This document shows positions 42,598-50,667 of a stretch of DNA of 64,000 bases, in pieces. The notes under the pieces were generated by a model. The model was given only the letters and a program-made list of their open reading frames with translations, was not told the DNA's origin and searched no databases. The stretch spans positions 3,122,001 to 3,186,000 of the forward strand of contig NZ_LT985980.1 of NCBI RefSeq assembly GCF_900291985.1, given 5' to 3'. Numbering within the stretch: position 1 is the first letter of the stretch; every line of letters starts with the position of its first letter. The DNA is from Lysinibacillus timonensis. Lineage in GTDB: Bacteria; Bacillota; Bacilli; Bacillales_A; Planococcaceae. The position numbers and the translations under genes were made by a program.

Positions 42598-43326
42598 TTG
42601 GACGTATATGATCATCAGCGTTTAAATCATTCTAGACTTACGCCTTGGATAATGAGACAAACTTGGTTGGATACATTGTTAGTTCATTACCCGGTCAAAA
42701 AGGAGGTGCTCTCAGAACTTGTCCCACCTTCATTACCAATTGACACATTCGATGAGACTGGATGGGTTTCCATTGTACCTTATTTGACAAGTTCAGTAAG
42801 AGTGCGCGGTATTCCACCTATTCCAGGTATTAGTAGTATTCCTGGGTTTAATATACGCACTTATGTTAACTTGAATGGAAAGCCTGGTGTGTATTTCTTT
42901 AGTATCGCTGCATCAAACTGGTTGACGGTAAATATGGCAAAAATGATGTTTAAACTACCGTATCATTATCTGAAAATGGACTTTAATAAGAAAGGTGATT
43001 ATATACATTTTAAAAGCCAGACGTTCTTTAAAAATGATGGGAGATATAAATGGGTTTATCGACCAATCTCTGAACAAAGGCTTGCGGAAAAAGGTTCTCT
43101 TGAGGAGTGGCTAGTTGAAAGATATTGCCTCTACACAGTTAATAAAAAGGGCAAACCATTGCGCAGCGATATATTACATCGTTCATGGTTGTTACATGAT
43201 GCGGAAGTAGATTATCATCACAATTCACTTTTATCGGGGGTAGGGATCGAAATTCTAAAGAATACCCCTATCTTCCACTATTCAAAAAAAGTAGAAGTTC
43301 AGATTTGGCCACTCATTCAATGCTAG
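42598..43326 (+). CDS. DUF2071 family protein (YqjF-like)
   Basis: A 242-residue protein of the DUF2071/YqjF family, equal in length to B. subtilis YqjF. Recognised by LDTLLVHYPVKKEVLSELVP, GWVSIVPYLTSSVRVRGIPP and GKPGVYFFSIAASNW, a beta-barrel related to acetoacetate decarboxylase-like folds. Function unknown. The start is TTG 42598, preceded by GAGGTG at 6 nt. Confidence 0.9.
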   Translation: MDVYDHQRLNHSRLTPWIMRQTWLDTLLVHYPVKKEVLSELVPPSLPIDTFDETGWVSIVPYLTSSVRVRGIPPIPGISSIPGFNIRTYVNLNGKPGVYFFSIAASNWLTVNMAKMMFKLPYHYLKMDFNKKGDYIHFKSQTFFKNDGRYKWVYRPISEQRLAEKGSLEEWLVERYCLYTVNKKGKPLRSDILHRSWLLHDAEVDYHHNSLLSGVGIEILKNTPIFHYSKKVEVQIWPLIQC

Positions 43327-43427
43327 AAGTAGGATTGATAGTATAAGAATAGGGATATAGCAAGTCATATTTAATGTGAATTTTGATTGAGGTTATTACT
43401 ATTATACAGGTGAAGGTGTTGATGTTC

Positions 43428-43673
43428 ATGGCAATGTGTCCTTTATGTAACTCAATAAAAGAATTGAAAGTAAATTGCCCAAATTGTAATAAGCAACTAA
43501 AGGATTCCGGAAAAGTATCTGACTACCTAGATCCGTATGGTCATTATAATGATGAGGAAACAGTTAAAATGGGGGATGGGTACCCAAATACCGCTCACAA
43601 TCAAATCTGTCCTCATTTAATGGTTTGTGAAGACTGTGGATATGATGTAGTGAAATTTATCCAAGAGGAGTAG
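43428..43673 (+). CDS. Small Cys-rich Zn-binding protein, unknown family
   Basis: An 82-residue protein with four metal-binding Cys pairs or clusters: CPLC (residue 4), CPNC (about 17), then CPHLMVCEDC near the C-terminus, spaced like two zinc knuckles. The middle part has DYLDPYGHYNDEET and GYPNTAHNQ. I do not recognise the family. ATG 43428 is preceded by GAAGGTG at 9 nt; the frame is open to a TTG at 43383 without a ribosome-binding site. Likely a zinc-ribbon nucleic-acid or protein-binding module. Confidence 0.65.
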   Translation: MAMCPLCNSIKELKVNCPNCNKQLKDSGKVSDYLDPYGHYNDEETVKMGDGYPNTAHNQICPHLMVCEDCGYDVVKFIQEE

Positions 43674-43758
43674 CACGTTGTTAACAACCTCAATTGTGAA
43701 AACGAGAAATTATGAACAAAGTCAACTATTTGTTAGACATAATCGTTTTAACAAACAA

Positions 43759-43788
43759 GGCAACACCGGATGAATGTGGTGTTGCCGT
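43759..43788 (-). terminator. Terminator of the small leftward gene
   Basis: GGCAACACC and GGTGTTGCC form a perfect 9 bp stem (43759-43786). On the minus strand it is followed by TTGTTTG. Confidence 0.8.
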
Positions 43789-43799
43789 AGTTCAACATT

Positions 43800-43955
43800 T
43801 TATACGTTTTTCGATTCATTTTTCTTCTGTACATCCACTTTATCTGTTTTCGGTTTCACATGTTCTTTTGCTATCGTTGAATTCATCTGTATAGTAGAAG
43901 AACCTATATTATTATTCATTGCAGCTTGTCCGTTCCAATGTTCCTCTTTTTTCAT
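43800..43955 (-). CDS. Small hydrophilic peptide, possibly spore-associated
   Basis: A 51-residue gene on the minus strand: ATG at 43955-43953, stop at 43802-43800, with GGAGGAG 5 nt upstream and a dedicated terminator 14 nt downstream. The sequence (MKKEEHWNGQAAMNNNI, HVKPKTDKVDVQKKNE) is very hydrophilic and Asn/Lys/Gln-rich, as in small spore proteins. Family not recognised. The expression signals around it make it very probably real; the spore link is a guess. Confidence 0.65.
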   Translation of the reverse strand: MKKEEHWNGQAAMNNNIGSSTIQMNSTIAKEHVKPKTDKVDVQKKNESKNV

Positions 43956-44057
43956 ATGATCTCCTCCAATAACCGTCATTTGATTCTTATTTTATCCGGA
44001 TACAGTTATTTAATGTATCAACTATTTCAAATGTAGATTGTTGAAGGAAGATAAAAA

Positions 44058-44083
44058 GTGACAAGACTGTAACCTTGTCACTT
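44058..44083 (-). terminator. Terminator of the reductase gene
   Basis: AGTGACAAG pairs with CTTGTCACT around ACTGTAAC, just past the stop codon of the leftward reductase gene. Confidence 0.75.
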
Positions 44084-44089
44084 AAATCA

Positions 44090-45082
44090 TCATAGCTTAA
44101 CCAAAATACGACCTTTTGCCTGTCCTTTTAAAAGAATTGGTAAGGCGTCTGGAAGTTCTTGTAGTGAAATTTCTTCTTGAACAAATTGCTCATAGCTCTC
44201 TGGTTTAAAATCCGTTGCCAAGCGATTCCAAGTTTTTGTACGAGTCTCCATTGGACAATATACTGAGTCAACACCTAATAAGTTTACACCACGTAAAATA
44301 AATGGAAAAACTGAAGTAGGTAGACTAGAACCTGCAGTTAAACCGCATGCAGCAACAGAACCACCATACTTGATTTGACTTAGAATTGATGCGAGCGGTT
44401 CGCCACCAGTTGCATCAACAGCAGCGGCCCATTTTTGTTTACCTAAAGCGCGAACTTTCCCGTCATATACTTCTTCTCTGGAAACAATCGAATTAGCACC
44501 AATGCCCTTAAGAAATTCGTGCTCGGATTCTTTACCCGTACTTGCCACAACCTCATATCCTAATGTAGAGAGAATAGACACAGCAAAACTACCAACACCA
44601 CCCGTTGCTCCAGTTACTAAAACGGGCCCTTTGTTAGGTGAAAGTCCATTTTCCTCTAAGCGTTGAACACATAAAGCTGCAGTAAAGCCTGCAGTACCAA
44701 TAACCATAGCCTCTTTTAAAGTAAGTCCTTTAGGAAGCGGTACGACCCAATCAGCTTTTACTCTAGCGTATTCGCTATATCCACCGAAATGAGAGACCCC
44801 TATCTCATAGCTCGTTGCGATAACCTCATCACCTTCATTAAATCTTGGATCCTCTGAAGAAACGACGATACCAGCCAAATCAATCCCAGGAATAAAAGGG
44901 TAAGAATTTACGATATTACCATTGGGAATAGCTGCTAGACTGTCCTTATAGTTCACACCTGAATAATGAACGCGGATTAATACTTCTCCATTAGGTAAAT
45001 CCTCTGTTGTTAATGTTTCGACTTTTACAGAAAATTCTTCTTCTGATTTATTAACGACTAATGCATTAAAAGATTGTTCCAT
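44090..45082 (-). CDS. NADPH-dependent medium-chain reductase (YhfP/AcuI-like)
   Basis: A 330-residue medium-chain dehydrogenase/reductase of the YhdH/YhfP/AcuI group, exactly as long as B. subtilis YhfP. NYKDSLA, GIDLAGIV, the dinucleotide-binding VLVTGATGGVGSFAV and AVDATGG blocks define it. It lacks the zinc ligands of alcohol dehydrogenases. Family members reduce acrylyl-CoA or small quinones and enones with NADPH. ATG 45082 follows GGAGGAAGTAAT; a longer frame to 45124 has no support. Single gene. Confidence 0.92.
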   Translation of the reverse strand: MEQSFNALVVNKSEEEFSVKVETLTTEDLPNGEVLIRVHYSGVNYKDSLAAIPNGNIVNSYPFIPGIDLAGIVVSSEDPRFNEGDEVIATSYEIGVSHFGGYSEYARVKADWVVPLPKGLTLKEAMVIGTAGFTAALCVQRLEENGLSPNKGPVLVTGATGGVGSFAVSILSTLGYEVVASTGKESEHEFLKGIGANSIVSREEVYDGKVRALGKQKWAAAVDATGGEPLASILSQIKYGGSVAACGLTAGSSLPTSVFPFILRGVNLLGVDSVYCPMETRTKTWNRLATDFKPESYEQFVQEEISLQELPDALPILLKGQAKGRILVKL

Positions 45083-45205
45083 ATTACTTCCTCCTTTAAG
45101 GGAAAAATTAATTATATATAACATTTCTATAATCCTACTATATTTCCATGTATATAAATATATTATGTATTAAGTTGGAAAAAAGCAGTAAATATAAATC
45201 TTACG

Positions 45206-45508
45206 TTAATTAGTTTTCTTAAAAATACTCGGAACACTGCAAGGGTGTATCTGAACCTGTTCCCAAACGTTTCCTAAAATATAAGGTTCTACTTTTAACC
45301 AGTTATCTAGTTCTTTCTTTGAAGGATACTCAACAACCATCATTGAGCCAATCATTTTCCCATCATCATTTAAAATGGCAGTAGCGTACAAGTGTTCACC
45401 TGCAGCGGCACGTTGTTCAACTGATTTTAAATGTTCTTCTCTTGCAGCGAGTCTTCTTTCAATAGCTTTATCATCAGTTCCATCAAAAGCATTAATTAGA
45501 AATTGCAC
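45206..45508 (-). CDS. YciI-like (YCII-related) protein
   Basis: A 100-residue ferredoxin-fold protein resembling the YCII family: QFLINAFDGTDDKAIERRLAAREEHLKSVEQ, then a strand block GSMMVVEYPSKKELDNWLKVEPYIL. The conserved Asp and His positions usual for YCII are present. Role unknown; some members are dehydratase or chlorite-related enzymes. GTG 45508 is 8 nt after GGAAGG, and a GTG three codons upstream lies inside that ribosome-binding region. Confidence 0.8.
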   Translation of the reverse strand: MQFLINAFDGTDDKAIERRLAAREEHLKSVEQRAAAGEHLYATAILNDDGKMIGSMMVVEYPSKKELDNWLKVEPYILGNVWEQVQIHPCSVPSIFKKTN

Positions 45509-45585
45509 TGGAAACACCTTCCTTACATAGTTTTTTCATATTGTACCAAAATTGAACGTTAAATAATATTACGTTATATAATAAA

Positions 45586-45622
45586 GGCTTCTAAAGTAGG
45601 GAAAGCTACTTTAGAAGCCTTT
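45586..45622. terminator. Bidirectional terminator
   Basis: AAGGCTTCTAAAGTAG pairs perfectly with CTACTTTAGAAGCCTT around GGAAAG, 16 bp. Confidence 0.88.
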
Positions 45623-45644
45623 AGAAATTTTTATATGGTGTTGT

Positions 45645-45773
45645 TTACTTATTTTTATTGTTTTTCTTATTATTCTTTTTCGCTAATTTTTGTACTTCTT
45701 TTGCATCTAACTCTTGAGCGATTTCTTGGTTTTGATTGTTATTGTTGTTGTTACGGTTATTTTTCTTTGCCAT
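45645..45773 (-). CDS. Small gamma-type-like SASP
   Basis: A 42-residue gene on the minus strand: ATG at 45773-45771, TAA at 45647-45645, with GGAGGTG 6-7 nt upstream. The peptide is Asn/Lys/Gln-rich, opens MAKKNNRNNNNNN and contains QEIAQELDAKEVQKLAKKNN, which lines up with the repeated EFASETNAQQVRKQN unit of gamma-type small acid-soluble spore proteins (SspE). I infer a one-repeat relative of SspE: an amino-acid reserve in the forespore. A terminator lies 23 nt beyond. Confidence 0.7.
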   Translation of the reverse strand: MAKKNNRNNNNNNQNQEIAQELDAKEVQKLAKKNNKKNNKNK

Positions 45774-45893
45774 GTTCATCACCTCCGATAATTATTTTGT
45801 ACGGTTTTTTTAAAATTATCCTAAAGTCAATTTTTGTAAGTTTATTAGTGACGGACAAAATTTATAGGAACAATGTATAAAGTGATAACAGGC

Positions 45894-45937
45894 ACATAAT
45901 ACTTTGGAACGTAGTAAATGAGTTAAAAGTATTATGT
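45894..45937 (+). promoter_or_regulatory. Perfect 12 bp inverted repeat upstream of the serpin gene
   Basis: ACATAATACTTT (45894-45905) and AAAGTATTATGT (45926-45937), separated by 20 nt, ending 56 nt before the serpin ATG. Could be an operator or an mRNA hairpin; no T-run follows. Confidence 0.45.
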
Positions 45938-45992
45938 TAAGTAGTGCTAACCTTAAATCTTAAGAAACGCAATTTATAATGGTGGTGACGAT

Positions 45993-47240
45993 ATGAAAAA
46001 ATTCAAAGTGTTATTAATGTTCCTCATATTAGTTCTTGCTAGTTGCGGAACAAATACACCTATGGACAATAAAAAACTAGAAAATGCAAGTCAGGTTGAG
46101 TTTAACGAAAAAGACTATATGAAAATAGTCTCTCCGAACAATGAATTAGGGTTCGATCTCTTAGCCAAGGCACCAATTGATAGTGAAGGGAATAAGCTTA
46201 TTTCACCTATAAGTTTATTTATGGCTATGGCGATGGTATATAATGGTGCAGAAAGTCATACAAAAAAAGAACTAGCAAAAGTTCTTCACATAGAAGAGCT
46301 TTATGATGAAGACTTAAATAAAGCAAACGTTTCATTAATGAATTTACTGAACCGAGATGCTGAAAATATGCAATTAACCATAGCAAACTCCATTTGGCTT
46401 AATGAACAATATCAATTCCGAGAGCGGTTTACGACAAATAGCAAAGATTATTTTAATGCAGAAATAAACCAATTTAATGTGCATGATTCGAACTCGCCTA
46501 AAATGATAAATAACTGGATCAATCAAAAGACAGATGGCAAAATACCTCAAATTATTGGAGGTGAATTGAGCCCAGATATACTTACAATACTTATCAATGC
46601 CATTTACTTTAAAGGATATTGGACTTATCCTTTTGACAGTTCACTAACAGAGGAGCGTCCCTTCAATTTGCAGGATAGTGCAGTGAAGAAAGTTCCAATG
46701 ATGCGTCTTCATGAAGAGTTAAAATACTTGGAAAATGAACTGTTCCAAGCTATCTCACTGCCATATAGTGACGAAGGAATGAGTATGAAGATTTTTCTAC
46801 CAAAAGAAAACATTTCGATTGATGAATTTGAGGAAGAGCTTAACTTAAGTAATTGGCAGAAGTGGTTACGTGAATTTTATGATACTGAAGGAACTATCCT
46901 ACTTCCAAAGTTTAAAATGGAACAAGCTATAGAATTTAAAGGTACATTAGAAGCGTTAGGTGTGGTTTCAGCCTTTAATGATCATGCAGACTTTTCTGGA
47001 ATAATTCAAGAAGATTCAGGTATAGCCATCAGTAGTGTAAAGCAAAAAACATTTATAGAAGTTGATGAGGAAGGGACGGAAGCAGCAGCAACTACGTCTG
47101 TAGAAATCCATACTACTTCAATGCAACCGATGAACAAACCTTTTTATATGGAAGTAAATCGTCCATTTTTTATCTCAATTGTAGATGAAACATCGGGTGC
47201 TATTTTATTCATGGGAACTATAATAAACCCGAAAGAGTAA
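45993..47240 (+). CDS. Lipoprotein serpin (serine-protease inhibitor family)
   Basis: A 415-residue serpin with a lipoprotein signal (MKKFKVLLMFLILVLASC, lipidated Cys18). The serpin fold is clear: NKLISPISLFMAMAMVYNGA, the TIANSIWLNEQ strand, ILTILINAIYFKGYWTYPFD and the C-terminal block NRPFFISIVDETSGAILFMG. The reactive-centre hinge EEGTEAAATTSV has the small residues needed for loop insertion, so it should be inhibitory. Counting from the hinge, P1-P1' is about Thr-Ser in EIHTTSMQP, with one residue of uncertainty. Anchored outside the cell, it may protect against the cell's own or competing proteases. Serpins are rare in Bacillales. Confidence 0.92.
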   Translation: MKKFKVLLMFLILVLASCGTNTPMDNKKLENASQVEFNEKDYMKIVSPNNELGFDLLAKAPIDSEGNKLISPISLFMAMAMVYNGAESHTKKELAKVLHIEELYDEDLNKANVSLMNLLNRDAENMQLTIANSIWLNEQYQFRERFTTNSKDYFNAEINQFNVHDSNSPKMINNWINQKTDGKIPQIIGGELSPDILTILINAIYFKGYWTYPFDSSLTEERPFNLQDSAVKKVPMMRLHEELKYLENELFQAISLPYSDEGMSMKIFLPKENISIDEFEEELNLSNWQKWLREFYDTEGTILLPKFKMEQAIEFKGTLEALGVVSAFNDHADFSGIIQEDSGIAISSVKQKTFIEVDEEGTEAAATTSVEIHTTSMQPMNKPFYMEVNRPFFISIVDETSGAILFMGTIINPKE

Positions 47241-47459
47241 ATACTCCCTATTGTAACGAGAAAATAACTACCCCATAATGGGATTGGGTATATTTTCAAA
47301 TCGACTCAAAATTAAATTGCCTTTAGATTTCGAGAACGTATTTGAGGACTTAGCCTTGTTAAAGTACTGCATGATAAAAAAGATAAATATTAACAGTGCA
47401 TGATTTAACTACTATGGAAAAATAATAATTGTATCTTTGATGAAGAGAGGGATATTTCC

Positions 47460-47732
47460 GTGGAAGAAATTAAAGTTGGGGAAATTTTTACAATTGGTGA
47501 CGAAGAGCAAGAAGAACATGAAGTCGAAGTACTTGCTGCTATTAACCTAGAAGGAACACAATATGTTGCGGTTGGATTTGTTGAAGATTTACAAGAGGAC
47601 ACAGAAGAAGATATTGATGTATTCTTTTTAAGAGTTGATAAAGATGGTGATTTCGAATCAATTGAAAGTGATGAAGAATTCGATAAGGTGTCAGCTGCTT
47701 TTGACGAAATACTAGACGATGACACGGAATAA
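47460..47732 (+). CDS. DUF1292-family acidic protein
   Basis: A 90-residue, strongly acidic protein. VGEIFTIGDEEQEEHEVEVLAAINLEGTQYVAV and EDIDVFFLRVDKDGDFESIES match DUF1292 (YrzB-like), a small beta-rich family of unknown function. GTG 47460 follows GAGAGGG at 8-9 nt. Closed by a terminator at 47750-47792. Confidence 0.85.
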   Translation: MEEIKVGEIFTIGDEEQEEHEVEVLAAINLEGTQYVAVGFVEDLQEDTEEDIDVFFLRVDKDGDFESIESDEEFDKVSAAFDEILDDDTE

Positions 47733-47749
47733 GTAGAAAATGTTATAAG

Positions 47750-47792
47750 GAACGAGTTTGCTCTACAAATAATGTAGAACGAACTCGTTTAT
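47750..47792 (+). terminator. Intrinsic terminator
   Basis: AACGAGTTTGCTCTAC pairs with GTAGAACGAACTCGTT with small mismatches, then TATATTTTTTT. Confidence 0.8.
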
Positions 47793-47831
47793 ATTTTTTT
47801 GTGAATGTATAAGCTTTTTTCTAATTAAAAT

Positions 47832-48062
47832 TTAATCATCTTGTTTATGGTTATCTAATTTCTCTATAATCACTTGTGTACTAATGATTGCGGATACAAT
47901 AACTGTGAAGATTAGTGTGAAAATAAGAGAGTGTGTCACTTGGTGATATGAACCTTCTACAGAATCATAATAACCAAAGCTCGATAAAATCGGGCTTATT
48001 ATCAACAGACTTAAGATAAACAATAATACGGTAGCGACAAATGCCCATCCAATTAACTTCAT
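47832..48062 (-). CDS. Small membrane protein with two helices, unknown function
   Basis: A 76-residue protein with two hydrophobic helices (about 5-27 and 45-65) and a charged C-terminus (EKLDNHKQDD). No family is recognised. GGGAGGG lies upstream of the ATG. It is convergent with the DUF1292 gene and shares its terminator region. Confidence 0.6.
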   Translation of the reverse strand: MKLIGWAFVATVLLFILSLLIISPILSSFGYYDSVEGSYHQVTHSLIFTLIFTVIVSAIISTQVIIEKLDNHKQDD

Positions 48063-48222
48063 TAGATTCCCTCCCTATTTAAAATATATTGAACATTTTA
48101 GAAATCATTAATAAAAGTTGTAAACAGTAAGTACTTATTATTACCAGTTTTAGAGCTCGATAAGGTGAAATAGAAAAGGGGATATTATTAATATTTAATC
48201 TATACGAAAAGGTGAGTCCAAA

Positions 48223-48750
48223 TTGAAAAAAGCAGTATTTCTTGATCGAGACGGTGTAATTAATGAAGTTTTAACCAACCGCGTAAAATTTGTAAACAAG
48301 CCACGAGATTTATATTTCTTACCAGGTGTTCCTGAAGCTATAAAAAAATTAAATGAACAGTTTGATTATATTTTTGTTGTGACAAATCAAGGTGGAGTTG
48401 GATTAGGTTATATGAAGGAAAATCAACTCAGAAAAATACATGAACATATGGTGAAGGAACTACAAAAAGAAGGGGCTATTGTACATGATGTAGTGTATTG
48501 CCCACATAAACCAAAAGCAGGTTGTGAATGTAGAAAACCTAATTCTAAGCTAATAGAAGATTTAGCCTGTCAATATGAAGTCGATTTATCAATGTCATTC
48601 ATGGTAGGTGATACGGACACAGATATAATTGCAGGGAAAAAAGCAGGAACCAAAACAGTTTTTTTAGGAGATAGGGATGATCTTGCGGATGCGGTATTTC
48701 CAGATTTATTATCCGCTAGCGATTGGATTATAGAAGAGACTAAGAAGTAA
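48223..48750 (+). CDS. HAD-superfamily class IIIA histidinol-phosphatase/heptose-bisphosphatase-like enzyme
   Basis: A 175-residue HAD phosphatase of the HisB/GmhB group. KAVFLDRDGVIN supplies the catalytic DxD motif, VVTNQGGVG the second motif, and CPHKPKAGCECRKP the zinc loop typical of GmhB. FMVGDTDTDIIAGKKAG is motif IV. These enzymes remove phosphate from small sugar or amino-acid phosphates; heptose pathways are unusual in this group, so the substrate is open. TTG 48223 follows AAAGGTGAG. Confidence 0.87.
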   Translation: MKKAVFLDRDGVINEVLTNRVKFVNKPRDLYFLPGVPEAIKKLNEQFDYIFVVTNQGGVGLGYMKENQLRKIHEHMVKELQKEGAIVHDVVYCPHKPKAGCECRKPNSKLIEDLACQYEVDLSMSFMVGDTDTDIIAGKKAGTKTVFLGDRDDLADAVFPDLLSASDWIIEETKK

Positions 48751-49022
48751 CAAAAAACGAAACAAGTTAGAAGATATATTTAATGAATGGATCTTTCTCC
48801 TCAAAACTATTTGTAAGCATCTTTATATTCATTAATATAAAATAATGGAATTAGAGTATTTTTATTGAGTAAATGTTTATTTTCATTTGTATGTAGTGAA
48901 GTATAAACGACTAAAAGCAGCAAAAAATAATTTTGTAAAATATACTTTGATGTATTTTAAATGGATGGTACTACTTAATATTGCTAAGTGTCCAGACCAT
49001 AGAGAGTGAGGTTTTGATACCC

Positions 49023-50477
49023 ATGGATACGGGTTGGAATTTTGATAACAGTTACGCTCGTCTACCTGAAACTTTTTTTAGTAAAACAAATCCAACACCA
49101 GTTTCAGAGCCGAGGTTAGTTGTGTTAAATGATTCATTAGCAGAGTCATTAGGGTTAACTCCACAAAACTTAGGTAGTAATAAAGGTGTTGCAATATTTG
49201 CAGGGAACCATATCCCTGAAGGAGCAGAGCCTATTTCTCAAGCTTACGCTGGACATCAATTCGGACATTTTACAATGTTGGGCGATGGGCGTGCGGTTTT
49301 ACTAGGGGAGAAACTAACCCCTGAAGGTGAGCGTTTTGATATCCAACTAAAAGGTGCTGGTCGAACTCCATATTCAAGAGGTGGGGATGGACGTGCCGCT
49401 CTAGGTCCAATGTTAAGAGAATATATTATTAGTGAAGCAATGGACGCATTAGGCATTCCAACGACTAGAAGTCTGGCAGTAGTCACTACAGGTGAAGCAA
49501 TTATGCGAGAAACAGATTTACCTGGTGCAATACTCACTCGCATCGCTGCGAGTCATTTAAGAGTAGGGACTTTCCAATACGCCGCGCAGTGGGGGACATT
49601 TGAAGACCTTCAAACATTGGCGGAATATGCGATTGTAAGGCATTATCCAGACATTGAATATGATGATACACGTTACGGCAATTTCCTACACGAAGTTGTA
49701 AAGCGACAAGCGGAACTCATATCGAAGTGGATGCTCGTTGGCTTTATTCACGGTGTAATGAACACAGATAATATGACGATTAGTGGAGAGACAATCGATT
49801 ATGGTCCGTGTGCATTTATGGATAGGTATGATCCAAAAACAGTGTTTAGCTCTATTGATCGTCACGGACGTTATTCATACGAAAATCAACCGAACATCGG
49901 ACTTTGGAACTTAACACGATTTGCGGAATCGTTACTACCGCTAATCCATCAAGATGAAGAAAAAGCAGTGGAAATTGCTCAAAGCATCTTGGAAGATTAC
50001 CCTAAATATTATACTCAAAGTTGGCTAACTGGGATGAGAGCGAAACTAGGAATATTTAATGAAGAGGATGATGACAAAGTCCTTATTCATGAACTACTCG
50101 ATTTCATGCAGCAGTACCGAGCTGACTACACAAATACATTCCGTGCGTTAACGATAAATAGACTAGAGAATATGGCATTCTTCGGGTCAAAGGATTTCCA
50201 AGAATGGAATGAAAAATGGCAAGCTAGACTTGACCGTCAAGAGCAATCTAGAGAGGAAGCAGAGGAGCTAATGAAAGTTAGTAATCCGGCGGTTATTCCG
50301 AGAAACCATCGAGTGGAAGAGGCATTAGATGCTGCGGTAGAAAATGGTGATTTAAGCGTGATGGAAAAATTATTAGAAGTTTTATCTGATCCATATGCCT
50401 ATACACCTGAACAGGAAGATTACTGTGCTCTTCCACCTGATACAAATATGCCCTATAGAACGTTTTGTGGAACATGA
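49023..50477 (+). CDS. selO: SelO-family protein adenylyltransferase (pseudokinase, UPF0061/YdiU)
   Basis: A 484-residue protein with the full SelO core: [72 protein letters not shown] and [16 protein letters not shown]. SelO transfers AMP to Ser, Thr or Tyr of target proteins and is linked to oxidative stress. The C-terminus YRTFCGT has Cys where vertebrate SelO has selenocysteine. ATG 49023 is preceded by GAGTGAGG at 12 nt; TTG 49014 is possible. Confidence 0.95.
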   Translation: MDTGWNFDNSYARLPETFFSKTNPTPVSEPRLVVLNDSLAESLGLTPQNLGSNKGVAIFAGNHIPEGAEPISQAYAGHQFGHFTMLGDGRAVLLGEKLTPEGERFDIQLKGAGRTPYSRGGDGRAALGPMLREYIISEAMDALGIPTTRSLAVVTTGEAIMRETDLPGAILTRIAASHLRVGTFQYAAQWGTFEDLQTLAEYAIVRHYPDIEYDDTRYGNFLHEVVKRQAELISKWMLVGFIHGVMNTDNMTISGETIDYGPCAFMDRYDPKTVFSSIDRHGRYSYENQPNIGLWNLTRFAESLLPLIHQDEEKAVEIAQSILEDYPKYYTQSWLTGMRAKLGIFNEEDDDKVLIHELLDFMQQYRADYTNTFRALTINRLENMAFFGSKDFQEWNEKWQARLDRQEQSREEAEELMKVSNPAVIPRNHRVEEALDAAVENGDLSVMEKLLEVLSDPYAYTPEQEDYCALPPDTNMPYRTFCGT

Positions 50478-50519
50478 TTTCATAGAGAGGTATAAATTCA
50501 TTCACCAATATGTTAATCA

Positions 50520-50558
50520 AGGCTAAGTTCTCGTGAATAGAGCTTAGCTTTTTTCTAT
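50520..50558 (+). terminator. Intrinsic terminator of selO
   Basis: AAGGCTAAGTTCT pairs with AGAGCTTAGCTTTTTT around CGTGAAT. Confidence 0.85.
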
Positions 50559-50667
50559 TTTATGCCTGAATAATACAGAACTCAGGCAATCTTTTAAAAA
50601 ATAACATTTATGATTCAAATAACATATGTTAAGGTCGAATGTTTAAAATGGAAGGAATGGTAGGTAA

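Noticed and set aside
43712-43959. Two rightward open frames of about 60 codons
   Set aside because: They lie opposite a shorter leftward gene that has a strong ribosome-binding site and its own terminator; the rightward frames have neither.
45635-45880. Rightward 81-codon frame
   Set aside because: It is the antisense shadow of the Asn/Lys-rich leftward peptide gene and is hydrophobic only because of that.
47405-47725. Leftward Ser-rich 106-codon frame
   Set aside because: Antisense to the acidic DUF1292 gene; the Ser runs come from reverse-reading Glu/Asp codons.
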